Source of the DNA: Dreissena polymorpha
Taxonomy: Eukaryota > Mollusca > Bivalvia > Myida > Dreissenidae
DNA: 64,000 nt
Reading direction: 5' to 3'
Assembly: GCF_020536995.1 (NCBI RefSeq)
Contig: NC_068360.1
Span: forward strand, 91,244,919 to 91,308,918
Shown: positions 63,290-64,000 of the stretch, piece after piece
How the letters are laid out: every line of letters begins with the position of its first letter
Position numbering within the stretch: position 1 is the stretch's first letter
Notes under the pieces: generated by a model
The model's input: the letters and a program-made list of their open reading frames with translations, nothing else
The model's database searches: none
What the model was told of the DNA's origin: nothing
Made by a program: the position numbers and the translations under genes

Positions 63290-64000
63290 ATACAAAAACA
63301 GTTAACGGAAAAAGACCGAGCTATCTTTCGTTTTGTGGAGTTGATAGTGGGTAAAACAACTTATACGAGCCTAATTAAGATTCGTTGACCTTGGTCTTTT
63401 TATAAATTAAGCATTTCGATTAAGAGACAAAAATCATCGTTTCAAGAAGAAATATTATCTTATATTTATTTTGTAAAGTATTATACTATATACAAATATA
63501 CAAATAGTGCTTTTGATGAATTATTATGATAATGTTGAACTTTACGTTATTGGTTTTATTTAGTATTACAAATGTTTGGTAAATATCGTACAATATTTTT
63601 TATTCATGTTGGTTACTTCTTTATTGAGTTGATCACTTATATATTAAAAAAACTACATCTTATTTATTATAGAATGAAAAAAATAAATTAAATATAACAA
63701 ATAACATTATCTATCAGATGTATGTCATTGCGATACGACTGTTACTTGATTCATCCTGCATTGGTGCCACCTCCTCCTATTATTAGCGCCATCTCCTTAG
63801 CATCGGCTCCATCTCTGTTGGAATAATGAAAAAATATCTACTACGTCGGCAAGAAGCAGATAGTTGTGTGCATCTAATGTATGCTGTACGAAATCGTTTG
63901 ATGCCGTTAGCGATTCAATTGGTTGGACATTTTCTCGTCACACAGAAAAACTCATTGAAATGCTTTTAAAAACTCAACCATGCCACAACCTATAAAGGTT
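63290..64000 (+). repeat. Duplicated non-coding segment, partner of 41281-42050
   Basis: Direct-orientation similarity across its length, ending at the window edge in CATGCCACAACCTATAAAGG, so it continues outside. It faces the inverted copy at 62560-62960. Confidence 0.8.

Overview
This is eukaryotic, intron-bearing, AT-rich genomic DNA. It looks like a bivalve mollusc. The evidence is a large ZNFX1-type gene, a tandem family of secreted IgGFc-binding/EGF/Ly6 genes, tRNA-derived SINEs, and foldback repeats built on AGCCTGTGCAGTCCGCACAG. I associate those repeats with heterodont bivalves such as Dreissena, from memory and not from a search. Most of the window is intergenic or repeat-derived.

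Layout. 1-7.0 kb: intergenic DNA with a foldback repeat, a Penelope-like reverse transcriptase fragment and two palindromic MITE-like elements. 7.04-14.13 kb: the best gene, a two-coding-exon ZNFX1-like SF1 helicase of 2121 residues. Its long open frame reads into an intron; the true C-terminus, an RZ-type zinc finger, lies in a second exon at 13931-14130. 14.1-18.9 kb: gene-poor DNA with a ~175-bp degenerate tandem repeat, a SINE and an ATAG microsatellite. 18.9-22.9 kb: a decayed Harbinger-like transposon with a nested foldback element.

23.4-64 kb: a tandemly duplicated cluster of one secreted-protein family. The plan is signal peptide, IgGFc-binding module, one or more calcium-binding EGF exons, then two Ly6/uPAR domains. 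Copy A (23.4-26.4 kb) is decayed. Copy B (32.0-38.9 kb) has a broken IgGFc module but intact Ly6 exons. Copy D (56.7-57.0 kb) is a scrap. Copy C (60.6 kb to the window end) is intact as far as it can be seen and leaves the window unfinished. Non-coding blocks around the copies are also duplicated, some out of order or inverted.

Inside the cluster, 46784-51889, sits a 5.1-kb element with two ~2-kb inverted arms, CAGGGTA termini and a 5-bp direct repeat (TCAAT) at both edges. It carries decaying C2H2 zinc-finger exons. This is the least expected structure in the window.

Functional reading (inference): ZNFX1 proteins act in RNA sensing and small-RNA biology, and FCGBP-like/EGF/Ly6 proteins are typical extracellular or mucosal proteins. 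The window therefore joins one innate-immunity helicase gene and an unstable array of secreted recognition-type genes; nothing in the sequence shows that they act together.
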